Notes under the pieces: generated by a model
Seen by the model: the letters and a program-made list of their open reading frames with translations, nothing else
The model's database searches: none
What the model was told of the DNA's origin: nothing
NCBI GenBank assembly: GCA_934691725.1
Contig: CAKUTF010000003.1
Coordinates: forward strand, 1 to 64,000
Source: an uncultured Fibrobacter sp.
Lineage (GTDB): Bacteria; Fibrobacterota; Fibrobacteria; Fibrobacterales; Fibrobacteraceae
Length of the DNA stretch: 64,000 nt
Direction: 5' to 3'
In this document: piece after piece, positions 7,851 to 16,405 of the stretch
How positions within the stretch are numbered: position 1 is the stretch's first letter
Layout of the letters: each line of letters opens with the position of its first letter
Program-made: the position numbers and the translations under genes

Positions 7851-9173
7851 TTATAATCCTGTTTGCCTGTTTAATGTTTTTTTCAGGACCAAAAAGGCGA
7901 AATTTTTGAAACCTGTGCGTTTTGTCACGTCGGAGTGTAGCCGGACAAGGCCTTCCGTTCCCGGATGCAGCGTTTCGACTGGAGTGCCTTTTGCGTTTTT
8001 CAGTTCGGAGACGGAAACGGCTTCGCGGATTTTCGGGTCGAACCAGTCGAGTTGTGACGAGGTATCGAATCGGTTTTTGACATGGACGTGTAGCGTTCCG
8101 TCGTCATCGACGCTTTCTATTTGTGCAGCGACGGCTCCGGTTTTCGATGGTTCCTGAGTCGATTCGTAGTTTTGGGGAAGCGGACCGGCAAAGAAGCCGG
8201 GCATCCGTCCGCGGCTATCCGTGTCGGAAATCAGGTTGCGGGAAATCTGGGGAACACCTTCTCCGGCGAGGCTGGCGTCGATAGCCTTGCGGTAAGCGGC
8301 GACGACCGATGAAAGGTAATAGACGCTCCGGGTGCGGCCTTCAATCTTGAAGCTTTCGATACGTCCGTTTACCAGGTCGGGAATCACGTCTAGCGCACAG
8401 AGGTCCCGGCTGCTCATGAAGTAGGTTCCCCAGCGGTCTTCGTCGAGCGCTATCGGTTCCGCGGGCTTTTCGGGTTCTGTGTTGGAACGTTCCAAAAAGA
8501 AGGAGCCTTCGTGATTTTTGTAATCGTTGGACTGAACTTCGGGATTGGCATAAAGGCGGTAGGGCATCCGGCAGGAATTGTTGCACATTCCCTGGTTCGC
8601 ATCACGGTGCGTCGTCCAGTTGCTGAGCATACAGCGCCCGGACATCGCCATGCAGACATTGCCGTGGACAAAAACTTCAAATTCCAGGCCCGGACACTTT
8701 TCCTGGATTTCGAGAACTTCCTTGAGGCGCAGCTCGCGGGAAAGGATGATGCGGGAAACGCCGACGGACTGCCAGAATTGTGCGGTCAGGTAATTCGTCG
8801 TATTCGCTTGGACGGAAAGATGTATCGGCGTCTCCGGGGATTCTTTTCGTATAAACGAAATGATTCCGGGATCTGCGATGATCAACGCATCGGGCTTTAA
8901 TTCGAGTGCGGCGAGAAGTGCCTTCTGGAAAGGTTCCACCTTGGCGTTTCGGGCGATGACGTTGCTAGTCAGGTAAAACTTTTTCCCTTTTTCGTGGGCT
9001 AGCTCGACGCCTTTTTCTAGATCTTCCAAAGTGCGAAATCCGTTTTCACGTGCGCGGAGCGAGAACGCGGGTTGCCCCGCATAGACGGCGTCCGCTCCGT
9101 AAGCGAGCGCGTATTCCAGGCGTTTCAGGTCTCCTGCCGGAGCGAGCAGTTCCGGTGTGTAGGGCGTTACCAT
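7851..9173 (-). CDS. trhP: tRNA uridine-34 hydroxylase, U32 peptidase family
   Basis: U32-family protein closest to E. coli TrhP (YegQ), which uses prephenate-dependent chemistry to hydroxylate uridine 34 of some tRNAs. Supporting features are the start ELLAPAGDLKRLEYALAYGA (residues 8-27), the family signature EVFVHGNVCMAMSGRCMLS, the Cys cluster NQGMCNNSC, and the TrhP-like segment GTYFMSSRDLCAL ... SFKIEGRTRSVYYL. The 440-residue length fits. Its start overlaps the end of the upstream Wzi-like gene by 7 bases. An alternative is a sister U32 enzyme such as the 23S rRNA hydroxylase RlhA, but length and the C-terminal half favour TrhP. Confidence 0.87.
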   Translation of the reverse strand: MVTPYTPELLAPAGDLKRLEYALAYGADAVYAGQPAFSLRARENGFRTLEDLEKGVELAHEKGKKFYLTSNVIARNAKVEPFQKALLAALELKPDALIIADPGIISFIRKESPETPIHLSVQANTTNYLTAQFWQSVGVSRIILSRELRLKEVLEIQEKCPGLEFEVFVHGNVCMAMSGRCMLSNWTTHRDANQGMCNNSCRMPYRLYANPEVQSNDYKNHEGSFFLERSNTEPEKPAEPIALDEDRWGTYFMSSRDLCALDVIPDLVNGRIESFKIEGRTRSVYYLSSVVAAYRKAIDASLAGEGVPQISRNLISDTDSRGRMPGFFAGPLPQNYESTQEPSKTGAVAAQIESVDDDGTLHVHVKNRFDTSSQLDWFDPKIREAVSVSELKNAKGTPVETLHPGTEGLVRLHSDVTKRTGFKNFAFLVLKKTLNRQTGL

Positions 9174-10657
9174 TTAAACCCCAGCCTTGTATAGATTTTT
9201 TCGTCGTGGAAGAGCGTCAATTCGAGCGAATAGAAAAAGTAGTCGCCGCTGTAGCTTATCGCCGGCGAAAGCGAATATTTCATGTCGGCTCCGTCGAGGA
9301 ATTTCTTGGGCAGTTTAAAGTGGTTGCTCGTCGGGGTCGAATCGTTGATGGCGCTACCGTAGTCGGTTCCCTTCCAGATCCAGGAATTGCGGATGTTGAT
9401 GTTCAGCCTGTTCGCTAACCTTGCGTAAAGGGCGAAGTCTATCGCTTGGCTGTTCGGACCGTTCGGTGCGCCGAGAGGTTCTCCGAGATTTGCCGCCTGG
9501 GCCGTATTCGGGTGAAAGTGGCTATAGACGTAGGGTTCGACGCGGGCGTATTCCGCAATCGCTCCGGCTTCGATTAATTTATTTTGAATGTGGAAATCCT
9601 TGCCGATTTGCGCACCGGCCATCCAGGCCCATTTCGCTTCGATGTTGTCGTTCTTGATGAGGCTGACCGGGCTTTCGAAATCATCGATGTAAAACTCCGA
9701 GTAGATTCTCGCAAACTGGAAGAGGCGATAGTTGACGTCAAAGGCGAGTGCTCCGTTGTTGTTGTCTTCCGAAAAGTTCCCTTTTTCCATGAACAGGGGA
9801 ACGACCGGGACAAAGAGCCACGGCTTGTTTTCGTTGTAGAGAATCTGCGTTTCGCTCATGCCGAGAACCAGGTTGCCGAGGTTGAGTTCGTAGCGGTGCG
9901 CATACAGGTTGCGGTCGTTGGTGTTCTTGCGGCTCATGCTGTTCTTGTAAATGCGCAGGTCGCCGTAGAGGCTGATGACCGAGAGCGGGCCGACGTGAAA
10001 TTCAAATGAAAGCGTGTTGTAGGGGAGGGCGAACTGGTTGAGCGTCAAGTTGTTGAAGTAGCCCGGACCGAAATGGAAAACGTCGCGGGCGAGCATCAGG
10101 CGTCCGAATCCCATGTTGATGGCGAACATCCCACGGTAACGCGCATAGCTCGCATATTCCACACCGCTGTTGTTTTCCTCTTTCTGGAATTCAACGAATT
10201 CGCCGTCGAATGATTTCGGATAATCCGCGCTGTGGTTTTCCACGTAGATTCGCGCGTCGAGCATAAATTCGACGGAATCGCGGTAGCCGCGTAGGTAGAT
10301 TCCCCCGTCTATTCCGGGCCAGATCGTGTCGCCAAGGCGTTCGCCGCCGCGGTAGTCGATTCCGCCGACGAGGCTTGCCGCTATCGCCTGTTTTTCGTCC
10401 CGGTAGCCGAGCAGGGCGCGCCTTTCGTTTTGCGCAAAATTTTTCCGGAAGCTGGAATCGCGTCGCGGATAATAGAACATCTGTTCCGCGTCGGTGGTTG
10501 TCTGCCGGTGGTATTCAAAGAGGAGCGGGGTCGTTTCGAGCGTTCTCAGGTTGCGGCTTCGCTCGGCGGAAAAAACCGGAGATTCGGCGTAGGACGTCGA
10601 AAGAAAAAATGCGGCGAAGAGGATGGTTGCTCGGACGTGGCGGCTAGAAAAAGGCAT
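9167..10657 (-). CDS. Outer-membrane beta-barrel protein, capsule-assembly Wzi-like
   Basis: A 496-residue exported protein: N-terminal signal peptide (hydrophobic ATILFAAFFLSTSYA around 9-23), then alternating amphipathic strands rich in Tyr/Phe and ending in the aromatic TRLGFKW typical of outer-membrane barrels. The pattern 'GRLMLARDVFHFGPGYFNNL' with repeated aromatic strands resembles the Wzi/CapA family, which anchors capsule or surface polysaccharide. No known carbohydrate-binding residue can be confirmed by eye, so the specific role is inferred. First gene of the unit with trhP (7-base overlap). Confidence 0.68.
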   Translation of the reverse strand: MPFSSRHVRATILFAAFFLSTSYAESPVFSAERSRNLRTLETTPLLFEYHRQTTTDAEQMFYYPRRDSSFRKNFAQNERRALLGYRDEKQAIAASLVGGIDYRGGERLGDTIWPGIDGGIYLRGYRDSVEFMLDARIYVENHSADYPKSFDGEFVEFQKEENNSGVEYASYARYRGMFAINMGFGRLMLARDVFHFGPGYFNNLTLNQFALPYNTLSFEFHVGPLSVISLYGDLRIYKNSMSRKNTNDRNLYAHRYELNLGNLVLGMSETQILYNENKPWLFVPVVPLFMEKGNFSEDNNNGALAFDVNYRLFQFARIYSEFYIDDFESPVSLIKNDNIEAKWAWMAGAQIGKDFHIQNKLIEAGAIAEYARVEPYVYSHFHPNTAQAANLGEPLGAPNGPNSQAIDFALYARLANRLNINIRNSWIWKGTDYGSAINDSTPTSNHFKLPKKFLDGADMKYSLSPAISYSGDYFFYSLELTLFHDEKIYTRLGFKW

Positions 10658-10687
10658 TTCGCAAATCTAGAAAATTTGAAAGCGCAC

Positions 10688-10722
10688 AAAAAAGCCCAGA
10701 TGCTTGGAACATCTAGGCTTTT
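10688..10722 (-). terminator. Terminator upstream of the Wzi-like gene
   Basis: On the minus strand AAAAGCCTAGATG pairs with CATCTGGGCTTTT (one G-U), followed by six T. On the plus strand the same position is a C-A mismatch, so the minus-strand reading fits better. It would stop read-through from the lipoprotein gene and repeat copy B before the Wzi-like gene. Confidence 0.7.
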
Positions 10723-10740
10723 CTAAACCGATGGATTTTT

Positions 10741-11066
10741 AGAACCTGTTTTCATACGTGTCGGGCTTAGCTCGGCAAGCTCGCTAGCCTGTCAAATTCC
10801 ATTCCTTAAAGGGGATTCCCCGGTCGAGCCGGGGAATGACAGAAGAGTGGAATGTCGGGAAATGACATTGTACCGTGTCCCGCTGACCGTTTTCCAAAAG
10901 CCTAGATGTCTTCTGACCACTAAGCTTAGACGTTCGCAGACCAATTGCTCATTCCCTTAGATGTCCACGGCCTAATCCCTGTTCCCTAGTCCCTAAACCT
11001 AGACGTCCGCGGTTCTGACCACTGGACACTGCCCACTGTCCACTGAATTAGACGTCTGCGGTTCCT
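10741..11066 (-). repeat. Mosaic intergenic repeat, copy B (inverted relative to A and C)
   Basis: Five 13-mer relatives lie at 10903, 10927, 10958, 11000 and 11049, read as TAGACGTCCGCGG on the plus strand. Between them are the CAGTGG/GTCCACTG modules and TTAGGGACTAGGG-type modules found in A and C. A perfect 9-bp hairpin ATTCCCCGG/CCGGGGAAT sits at 10815-10837, a REP-like palindrome. Read on the minus strand the copy begins TTATAAGGAACCGCAGACG, almost the same opening as copy C. Confidence 0.85.
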
Positions 11067-11081
11067 TATAAAGACATTCTC

Positions 11082-13871
11082 TTAATCCTTGATGCAGCGG
11101 ACCGAACGGATGGTCGTGTTGGATGGTTTGCCTTCATACGGTTCGCCGTATATGGCAAGGGTATCGCTGTCGGCTTTGCTGGCAAGGATATTGCCATAAC
11201 GGAACCTTACCGCACCTCTGTAATTGACGAAGGAGCTGGTTATCTCTGCAAAAGTATAATAATCCGCTTCGTATAGAGAGGTCCAAAATTGCGCGCATTC
11301 GCCTACACGTAATGGTGTTGTCGCTGAATTTGTTGCGGATGAAACGGTTCTGGATGGACATGCCGGAAGAGCGCTGAAGTAGAATTTGTTCATTTTTGAG
11401 ACCGGTTCTAGCGAGGCTACGTAATCCCAATAGACGTTTCTTTGCGCCAGCATTGAGGCGATTGCGGAGTCGATGGAGCTGCCGTCGTGGGTCACATACG
11501 AAATCAAAGTTTCCCATTCATCGTAAGAGGGAAGGTGCCAACCGCTCGGGCAGGCTTCCTTTGCTGCGGAAATCGTATAAAGACGGCCATAATTCTTGCA
11601 ATCGTCAAATTTTGCAGAGGCGCATTTTGTCTTGGTCGAGTCGTTCCAGGTTCTGTAATCTTTGCTGTTTGTCATGGCGTAATTTAAATTCTCTGCCATC
11701 CAGACCTGGTCGCCGATTTGGATCGTACGGTATTTCTTGCCGTCGCGAGAGTCCGTAAAGTAGGTGGTCAGGTTTTTCCAGTCGGTGTGGGCTGTTTCAC
11801 AGATGAATACCGAGTCGCTTTTTTCAATCCGGTAGCCGTCGATGTTCTTTTCGATGCAGAGTTTGCCGAGGAATTTTTCGCGGGCGGTTTCTTCCCGGAA
11901 TTTGTAGGCAGTTCTGCCGGCAATATTCTTGTAGCTTTGGCAAACATAGCCGTTGCTTGCGGAATCCGCGGTCGCGGCGGAACACCAGAAACCGGCGGTG
12001 AGTTCTTTGTCATCCGCTTTGTTCCATTTGAGGTTTGTACAGTAGTAGCCGTTGACAACGGTATTCTTTAGCGAATCTTTTAAAGCAGCCGTGCAAGTCT
12101 TGCCGGTCGCCATTTCACCGTCGGTAGCCTTTCTCCATCCGCTGGTTTCGCAGACATATCCGTCAAAGACAACCGTTCCCGATGCGGCGGCAAAATCTTC
12201 CGTGCAGACCTTTCCCGTCGCCTTTTCTCCGTCGGTTGCTTCTCTCCAGCCGCTGGTTTCACAGACATATCCGTCAAAGACAGCTATCCCCGAAGCTTCT
12301 GCGAGTTCTTCCGTGCAAACTTTTCCTGTCGCAAGTTCGGCTTCGGTTGCGTCTTCCCATGTGCCGGATTTGCAGACCTTGCCCTTTTCCTTGGAGATGA
12401 CATTTTCGGTCGCTTCGGTGCAGGCCGCGCCCATTTCAATTTCCTCGTCCGTCGCGTCTTGCCAATTGCCGTCCATGCAGAGCTTCTTTTTCACGACCAG
12501 GGCGTTCAGGTTTTCGGTGCAAGCGACGCCGTTTGCGATATCATAATGCTCCGCGTTTTCCCATTTGGCCTTGTCGCACACAAAGAGGCTGTCGAAGCTT
12601 TTCAGGTTGGGGTTCGTTTCGGTGCGGACGCTGTCCTGGAGTTTCGCATCGCAGGTGCCGAGAAGCGATCCCTTTAGAATTTCCCAGACGCTTCCGTTGC
12701 ACACGAAGAGGCTGTCGCCTTTTTTCATGTTCGGGTTCGGTTCCGTGGATACGCTGTCCTTGATTTCCGCTGTGCACTCGGAAAGTCCGCTTTCCGTGAT
12801 GGCAACCCAGTCATTGATGCTTGCATTGCAGATGTACCAGTTGATGGTGTCGCCGTCGAGTTTTTTCGTGCACAGCTTGCCTGTTGCGCTTTCGCCTGGG
12901 CTCGCCTTGCGCCACTTTTCCCCGTCGCATACGTAACTTGAATCCGTTGCGGTTTCGAATAGACCAAAGGAGCGAAACGGGTTTTCTTCCTTGGCGACTT
13001 CGCCTTCGAGTTTAGCCGTGCATTTTTTGAGCGTCGAAGTCGTATCTTCCGACCACACGGAATCCTTGCAGGTGTAGAAGTTCAACGTTTTTCCGTCGAA
13101 CGCGTCGTCGCAAATTTTGCCAGTCGCCTTTTCTGCCGGGCTAGCGACTCTCCAGTTATTTCCGTCGCAAACATAGAGTGGGAGCGACTTATCCGAAGAA
13201 TCCGCGGCGAATGTCCCGCTAATGCTTTGCGTGCAGACCTTGCGCGTAATCTTTTCCATGCCCAAGGCTTCTAGCCAGAGCGAATCCTTGCACACATAGA
13301 CCGTAATATCCTTCTTATCGCTCGAATCGGCGGCGAACGAATTGTTGTTGTCTTCCGTGCAGAGTGCCTTTGCGGCTTTTTCCGCGGCGGTCGCTTCGCG
13401 CCAGAGCTTTTCCGTGCAGATATAGGTTTTCACCTTCTTGCCGGTGGAATCGTCGGCGAGTTCGCCGTCGTTCTTCTTGACGCAAGCCTGTTTCAGGGCC
13501 GCTTCCACATCCGTCGAAATGTTCCAGGAGGTATCCTTGCAGGTAAAGCTTGTCCCGTAGGAGTCGAGCCCCTTGTTTTTTTCGCGACGGACCGAGCCTT
13601 CGCGGGCGAGCGAATCCGTACAGGTTCCGATGCTCGGTTGGGGAACCCATTTTCCGGAAGTGCAGGTGTAATCGCCGTCCATCTCTTCGACGAAATAGAT
13701 GTCGCCTTCGAATGCGGAAAGGCATGTCCCGAGATCGGCTACGGTCTTTACCTTGCCGGTTTCTCCGCCTTCCTTTGAACTGGAGGAATCGTCTCCGCAA
13801 GAAGCAAGAAACGCTGCGAGAAATGTACTGCAGATTAGGCTAGCAATAGAAAATATACGGGGGGGGTGCAT
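11082..13871 (-). CDS. Fibrobacter-type repeat lipoprotein with C-terminal major paralogous domain
   Basis: A 929-residue predicted surface lipoprotein. I chose the ATG at 13871 because it has a good SD (GGAGG, 5 bases) and opens a lipoprotein signal with lipobox LASC (Cys25), followed by a serine-rich linker. The body is about 17 imperfect repeats of 25-50 residues, each with two Cys and a Trp (YVCETSGWREATDGEKATGK is one); two neighbouring units are almost identical in DNA. The last ~200 residues form the domain known from Fibrobacter paralogues, with IGDQVWMAENLNYA and CPSGWHLPSYDEWETL. Function of this family is unknown; the paired Cys suggest disulfide-stapled repeats on the cell surface. 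A run of eight C follows the start codon (codons 2-5). No partner gene is adjacent. Confidence 0.88.
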   Translation of the reverse strand: MHPPRIFSIASLICSTFLAAFLASCGDDSSSSKEGGETGKVKTVADLGTCLSAFEGDIYFVEEMDGDYTCTSGKWVPQPSIGTCTDSLAREGSVRREKNKGLDSYGTSFTCKDTSWNISTDVEAALKQACVKKNDGELADDSTGKKVKTYICTEKLWREATAAEKAAKALCTEDNNNSFAADSSDKKDITVYVCKDSLWLEALGMEKITRKVCTQSISGTFAADSSDKSLPLYVCDGNNWRVASPAEKATGKICDDAFDGKTLNFYTCKDSVWSEDTTSTLKKCTAKLEGEVAKEENPFRSFGLFETATDSSYVCDGEKWRKASPGESATGKLCTKKLDGDTINWYICNASINDWVAITESGLSECTAEIKDSVSTEPNPNMKKGDSLFVCNGSVWEILKGSLLGTCDAKLQDSVRTETNPNLKSFDSLFVCDKAKWENAEHYDIANGVACTENLNALVVKKKLCMDGNWQDATDEEIEMGAACTEATENVISKEKGKVCKSGTWEDATEAELATGKVCTEELAEASGIAVFDGYVCETSGWREATDGEKATGKVCTEDFAAASGTVVFDGYVCETSGWRKATDGEMATGKTCTAALKDSLKNTVVNGYYCTNLKWNKADDKELTAGFWCSAATADSASNGYVCQSYKNIAGRTAYKFREETAREKFLGKLCIEKNIDGYRIEKSDSVFICETAHTDWKNLTTYFTDSRDGKKYRTIQIGDQVWMAENLNYAMTNSKDYRTWNDSTKTKCASAKFDDCKNYGRLYTISAAKEACPSGWHLPSYDEWETLISYVTHDGSSIDSAIASMLAQRNVYWDYVASLEPVSKMNKFYFSALPACPSRTVSSATNSATTPLRVGECAQFWTSLYEADYYTFAEITSSFVNYRGAVRFRYGNILASKADSDTLAIYGEPYEGKPSNTTIRSVRCIKD

Positions 13872-13984
13872 AAAACCTCCAGAAGGTCTTGTTGAATTAT
13901 CTTTTGATAATATAAGTTCTTTGCCTGAATGCGTCAAATATCCTTGCCTGGCAATTTGCGAAAATCTTGCTTTACGCTTGGAAA

Positions 13985-14012
13985 TAAAAAAAGACCCGAC
14001 CGGAGTCGGATC
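13985..14012 (-). terminator. Terminator of the decarboxylase operon
   Basis: Minus-strand hairpin GATCCGAC/GTCGGGTC with a TCCG loop and a run of seven T, 26 bases after the stop codon of the beta-subunit gene. Confidence 0.88.
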
Positions 14013-14037
14013 CTTTTGAAGTTTTTCCGTCTTTGTT

Positions 14038-15201
14038 CTAAGCGAGCCGGGAAATCATGTAGCCTGCGCAGATGGCCGTGCCGATAACGCCGGAAACATT
14101 CGGTCCCATGGCGTGCATGAGGAGGAAGTTCTGCGGATCGTATTTGGCGCCTTCGAGCTGGGAAACGCGCGCTGCCATCGGGACTGCGGAAACGCCTGCG
14201 GAACCGATCAGCGGGTTCACCGGATTGTTCGGGGTGCACTTGTTCATGATCTTTGCGAGCAGAAGCCCGCCAAATGTCGAAAATCCGAACGCGACCACGC
14301 CCATTGCGATGATCAACAGGGTCTTCGGCTGGAGGAAGATGTCTGCGGACATGGTCAATCCGACGGATGTTCCAAGGAAGATCGTGATGATGTTCATCAG
14401 CTCGTTCTGCGAAGTCTTGACAAGGCGATCGACCACGCCGGATTCCTTGAAGATGTTTCCGAGCATGAGCATGATGATCAGCGCGGAAGCGTCGGGAACG
14501 ACCAGGACGCAGACTACCATCACCATGACAGCGAAGACGATGCGTTCGAGCTTGCCGACCTTGCGGAGGCTCTTCATGCGGATGACGCGTTCTTTCGGAG
14601 TGGTCATTAGGCGCATGATGGGCGGCTGGATCAGCGGAACGAGAGCCATGTAGGTGTAGGCTGCGACCGCGATGGGGCCTATCAGGTGCGGAGCGAGCTT
14701 GTTCGCCGTGAAGATGGATGTGGGACCGTCCGCTCCGCCGATGATGCCGATGGAAGCCGCTTCGCCGAGCGAGAATCCGCCGAAAGCGACCGCACAGAAC
14801 ATCGTGACGAAGACGCCGAACTGGGCTCCGCCTCCGAGGAGAAGTGTCCGCGGATTGGCGATAAGCGGGCCGAAATCCGTCATCGCTCCGACGCCTAGGA
14901 AGATGATGGGCGGGAAGAGTTCTAAGTGGATGCCCTGGCTGATATAGTAATAAAGACCGGCTGTCGGGGTGAACATTCCTTCGATGCCCCAGCCGCCTTC
15001 GTAGAAGCCGCGGGACGGAATGTTTACGGCGAGTGCGCCGAGCGCTATCGGCAAGAGAAGCAACGGTTCGTACTTCTTGACGATGGCGAGGTACATCAGC
15101 ACGAAGCTGACTAGCCACATAATGATCATCGGGCCGTTGATTGCGGAGAATCCCGTTCCCGTAGTGAACATTTCTGCGACGGAGTTTAAGATTCCGTTCA
15201 T
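14038..15201 (-). CDS. mmdB: Na+-pumping decarboxylase beta subunit
   Basis: The membrane carboxybiotin decarboxylase of the sodium-pump family (MmdB/OadB/GcdB). It releases CO2 from carboxybiotin and exports Na+. 387 residues, about ten hydrophobic segments, with the conserved IIGGADGPTSIF motif (residues 152-163) and the pore-region GSAGVSAVPMAARV near the C-terminus. SD AAGGAA lies 7 bases before the ATG. Last gene of the operon, 10 bases after the biotin carrier. Substrate specificity (methylmalonyl-CoA rather than oxaloacetate or glutaconyl-CoA) is inferred from the partner carboxyltransferase. Confidence 0.94.
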   Translation of the reverse strand: MNGILNSVAEMFTTGTGFSAINGPMIIMWLVSFVLMYLAIVKKYEPLLLLPIALGALAVNIPSRGFYEGGWGIEGMFTPTAGLYYYISQGIHLELFPPIIFLGVGAMTDFGPLIANPRTLLLGGGAQFGVFVTMFCAVAFGGFSLGEAASIGIIGGADGPTSIFTANKLAPHLIGPIAVAAYTYMALVPLIQPPIMRLMTTPKERVIRMKSLRKVGKLERIVFAVMVMVVCVLVVPDASALIIMLMLGNIFKESGVVDRLVKTSQNELMNIITIFLGTSVGLTMSADIFLQPKTLLIIAMGVVAFGFSTFGGLLLAKIMNKCTPNNPVNPLIGSAGVSAVPMAARVSQLEGAKYDPQNFLLMHAMGPNVSGVIGTAICAGYMISRLA

Positions 15202-15211
15202 AGCGCGTTCC

Positions 15212-15604
15212 TTATGCGATTGTCATCAGGACTTGGCCTTCCGAGACGGATTCCTGTTCCTTGACGGCGATGGAGGCGACCGTTCCGTCACAGGGGCAGA
15301 CGATCGAGTTTTCCATTTTCATCGCTTCGAGTACGGCGATTTCCTGGTTCTTCTTCACGGCGTCGCCGACCTTGACCTTGAGCTTGAATACGATTCCCAT
15401 CATCGGGCTAGGAACCGGGGTGCCGCCTGCCGGAGCCGCTGCGGGAGCTGCAACCGGTGCGGGGGCTGCTGTAACCGGAGCTGCGACAGACGCCGGAGCG
15501 ACCGATACGGGCGCGGAAACCTGTGCTGCCTGATTTCCATCGAGAACTTCGACTTCGACGTCGTAGCTCTTGCCTTCGAAACTGATGCGGATTGTCTTTT
15601 TCAT
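15212..15604 (-). CDS. mmdC: Biotin carboxyl carrier subunit of the decarboxylase
   Basis: A 130-residue carrier that shuttles carboxyl groups from the carboxyltransferase to the membrane subunit. The C-terminal biotinyl domain carries EAMKME with target Lys96. The N-terminal ~30 residues are a short beta segment. In between lies an Ala/Pro swinging arm (about 30-62) typical of these carriers. SD AGGAA precedes the ATG closely. Genes on both sides encode the other subunits of the complex. Confidence 0.94.
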   Translation of the reverse strand: MKKTIRISFEGKSYDVEVEVLDGNQAAQVSAPVSVAPASVAAPVTAAPAPVAAPAAAPAGGTPVPSPMMGIVFKLKVKVGDAVKKNQEIAVLEAMKMENSIVCPCDGTVASIAVKEQESVSEGQVLMTIA

Positions 15605-15619
15605 ATTTCCTGCCTTGGC

Positions 15620-16405
15620 TTAAAGCCCGTTGGAGATTAATTCTGCGCGACCCTGGGTTGTCCATGCCCATTCTGTCGCCTGTTGGGGTTTGAACTTGAT
15701 GACGCGGCACGGACCGCCGAGAACCTCGGCTGCTGCGACTGCAAAGATGACGGCGAGCTGCTCGTTCGAGAGACCCGGGTGGACATCGAGAGCGGAAACC
15801 GCCGCAATGCTCAAAAAGGCCTGGAGCTGCTTGTTGGTGAAGCCCGGATGAACGCTCGGCGCGTTCGGGTCAAGCGTACATTTTGCCGGAGCGATCGGCT
15901 GCGCCTTGGGGGCTTCGTCCGGGACGCTTTCCGCCTTGGGCTTCGCCATTTTGGAAAGGACGAACTTGTTCAGGACATAGTTCATCAGGTAGGTCAAGAG
16001 GCAGAGTCCGATGATGACGATCATCACGATGATGAGACCCGTCGCCTGGAACTCCACGAGCTTTCCTAGCGTGAACGTTTCGGTCGTCCCCTGTTCGGTG
16101 ACGTATTCGGTTCCGAGCTTCGCCTTGGCTATCGGGAGAGCATGGATTCCGCTTGCGTTCGCTAGGCTGTCCTGCCGGGCGTTCGCTTCGCGGGATTCGG
16201 CGTTTGTCTTGTAGAGAACCGTGACCTTGTGCCCGGATTCGTAAATCTGGAGCACGCTCGAATCGGGCATCAGCTGGAGCTGTTTCTCGATAGGTGCGCT
16301 GATCGAATCGGGAAGGTTTGCCAGCTGCTCCTTGAAACGGGCAGGAACGGGATACGGTCCTGCGGAAAGCGGCTGTGCGCTGTCAAGTTGTTCTGTATTT
16401 GTCAT
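15620..16405 (-). CDS. Small membrane subunit of the Na+-pumping decarboxylase (gamma/delta-like, extended)
   Basis: OadG/MmdD-type subunits are small one-helix proteins that hold the complex together. This one has a single strong membrane helix (ATGLIIVMIVIIGLCLLTYL, about 120-139) but is 261 residues, far longer than usual. About 115 extra polar residues come first and would lie outside the membrane. A C-terminal segment (QLAVIFAVAAAEVLGG ... EWAWTTQGR) resembles the epsilon/delta tails seen in some methylmalonyl-CoA decarboxylases. It may therefore combine two subunits. Its ATG overlaps the carboxyltransferase stop by 4 bases (ATGA). Role inferred from position and topology. Confidence 0.76.
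   Translation of the reverse strand: MTNTEQLDSAQPLSAGPYPVPARFKEQLANLPDSISAPIEKQLQLMPDSSVLQIYESGHKVTVLYKTNAESREANARQDSLANASGIHALPIAKAKLGTEYVTEQGTTETFTLGKLVEFQATGLIIVMIVIIGLCLLTYLMNYVLNKFVLSKMAKPKAESVPDEAPKAQPIAPAKCTLDPNAPSVHPGFTNKQLQAFLSIAAVSALDVHPGLSNEQLAVIFAVAAAEVLGGPCRVIKFKPQQATEWAWTTQGRAELISNGL

Noticed and set aside
13934..15118. A 394-residue Arg/His-rich frame on the minus strand overlapping the decarboxylase beta subunit
   Set aside because: Out-of-frame reading of a real membrane-protein gene; composition (Arg/His/Ser) is typical of a shadow frame.
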